DNA of 5,896 bases from assembly GCA_036803025.1 (NCBI GenBank), contig DAIRVC010000165.1:1-5896 (forward strand), in the 5' to 3' direction. Below, in pieces: positions 5,176 through 5,896 of this stretch. Source of the DNA: DAIRVC01 sp036803025. GTDB taxonomy: Bacteria; Chloroflexota; Anaerolineae; Anaerolineales; E44-bin32. A program made the translations under genes and the position numbers. How positions within the stretch are numbered: the stretch's first letter is position 1; every line of letters starts with the position of its first letter. The notes beneath the pieces were generated by a model. It searched no databases. It worked only from the letters and a program-made list of their open reading frames with translations, and was not told the DNA's origin.

Positions 5176-5896
5176 ATGCCGCGCACCAAACCGAAACAGC
5201 CGGGCGGCCGCCCGTTCCGCGGCAAGGAGATCCGCCAGGCGTTCCTCGATTACTTCGCCGAGTGCGGACACTCCGTTGTCCCCTCCTCGTCACTGGTCCC
5301 CGGCGGCGACCAGACGCTGCTGTTCACCAACGCCGGCATGGTCCAGTTCAAGGACGTGTTCCTGGGGCAGGACCGCCGCCCGTACCGCCGCGCCACGACC
5401 GCCCAGCGCTGCATGCGCGTCTCCGGAAAGCACAATGATCTCGAGAACGTCGGCCCGTCGCCGCGCCATCACACGTTCTTCGAGATGCTCGGCAACTTCT
5501 CCTTCGGAGACTACTTCAAGAGCCAGGCGATTCGCTTCGCCTACGACTGCCTGACCGTCGTCTACGGCCTCTCGCCGGAGCAGCTCTACTATACCGTCCA
5601 CGAGAACGACGACGAGGCCTTGCGCATCTGGCTCGACGAGATCGGCGTCCCGTCGACACGCGTCGCCCGCATGGGCGACAAGACCAACTTCTGGCAGATG
5701 GCCGATACAGGCCCCTGCGGCCCGACCAGCGAGATTCATTTCGACTTTCATCCAGAACGCGGCCCGATCCCCCCGTCCGACCTGCCCTTCGCCCTGGACA
5801 TCAACCCGGACGACCGCTTTGTGGAGCTCTGGAATCTGGTCTTCATGCAGTTCAACCAGGCCGCCGACGGCAGCCGCGTTCCGCTCCCGGCACCGG
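5176..5896 (+). CDS. alaS: Alanyl-tRNA synthetase, N-terminal part, cut by window edge
   Basis: The first 240 residues of a class II synthetase that charges tRNA-Ala with alanine; the whole enzyme is usually about 870-960 residues. The catalytic core is plain: FLDYFAECGHSVVPSSSLVP at 23-42, LLFTNAGMVQFKDVFLG at 48-64, TTAQRCMRVSGKHNDLENVG at 74-93, HHTFFEMLGNFSFGDYFK at 98-115, TGPCGPTSEIHFD at 178-190 and ELWNLVFMQFNQ at 217-228. Compared with the E. coli enzyme it has an extra basic N-terminal stretch of roughly ten residues before the first helix. The tRNA-recognition, editing and C-Ala domains lie beyond the right edge. It is divergent from tyrS across a shared control region, with its own consensus promoter and ribosome binding site. 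The GPSPRHH wording (93-99) is one I associate with Chloroflexota. Confidence 0.98.
   Translation, partial: MPRTKPKQPGGRPFRGKEIRQAFLDYFAECGHSVVPSSSLVPGGDQTLLFTNAGMVQFKDVFLGQDRRPYRRATTAQRCMRVSGKHNDLENVGPSPRHHTFFEMLGNFSFGDYFKSQAIRFAYDCLTVVYGLSPEQLYYTVHENDDEALRIWLDEIGVPSTRVARMGDKTNFWQMADTGPCGPTSEIHFDFHPERGPIPPSDLPFALDINPDDRFVELWNLVFMQFNQAADGSRVPLPAP

Noticed and set aside
5290..5751. 153-codon open frame on the minus strand
   Set aside because: It lies fully antisense to the highly conserved alaS catalytic core.

Overview
The window is GC-rich, densely coding DNA from a bacterium. My best guess is the phylum Chloroflexota, perhaps Anaerolineae. This rests on the high GC, frequent starts with a -10 box directly upstream and no Shine-Dalgarno, the tandem FhaA-like (DUF3662+FHA) pair, and the GPSPRHHTFFEMLGNFSF wording of the AlaRS core. 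The placement is inference from recalled family patterns; no search was run. No mobile element, CRISPR array, tRNA or rRNA was seen.

Layout. (1) 1-1620, minus strand: two tandem paralogous DUF3662+FHA proteins. The downstream copy is cut by the left edge. They align without a gap over about 240 residues, and each has a TATAAT box 8 nt before its ATG. (2) 1621-1683: a 63-bp divergent control region. (3) 1684-3567, plus strand: archease followed by the RNA ligase RtcB. They form a two-gene RNA-repair operon in which archease is the activating partner of the ligase. (4) 3568-3627: a short convergent gap with a weak dyad. (5) 3628-4878, minus strand: tyrosyl-tRNA synthetase. (6) 4879-5175: a roughly 300-bp control region between tyrS and alaS. 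(7) 5176 to the right edge, plus strand: the N-terminal 240 residues of alanyl-tRNA synthetase.

The most interesting part is the tyrS leader (about 4918-5106, minus strand). It has a recognisable promoter (TTGCCC, 17 nt, TATCAT) and a 30-codon ORF starting exactly where transcription should begin. That ORF contains two Tyr codons (TAC ATC TAC). A perfect 9-bp intrinsic terminator lies between it and tyrS. Three mutually exclusive pairings can be drawn (1:2, 2:3, 3:4), in the geometry of classical ribosome-mediated attenuation. A ribosome stalled at the Tyr codons would free segment 2 to pair with segment 3, break the terminator, and allow tyrS transcription. I see no T-box motif. This is a hypothesis from sequence, but it is specific and testable.

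A second window-wide pattern is that four of the seven starts (both FHA genes, archease and the leader ORF) have a -10-like hexamer 6-8 nt upstream and no Shine-Dalgarno. That is the signature of leaderless transcripts. rtcB, tyrS and alaS instead carry purine-rich ribosome binding sites.
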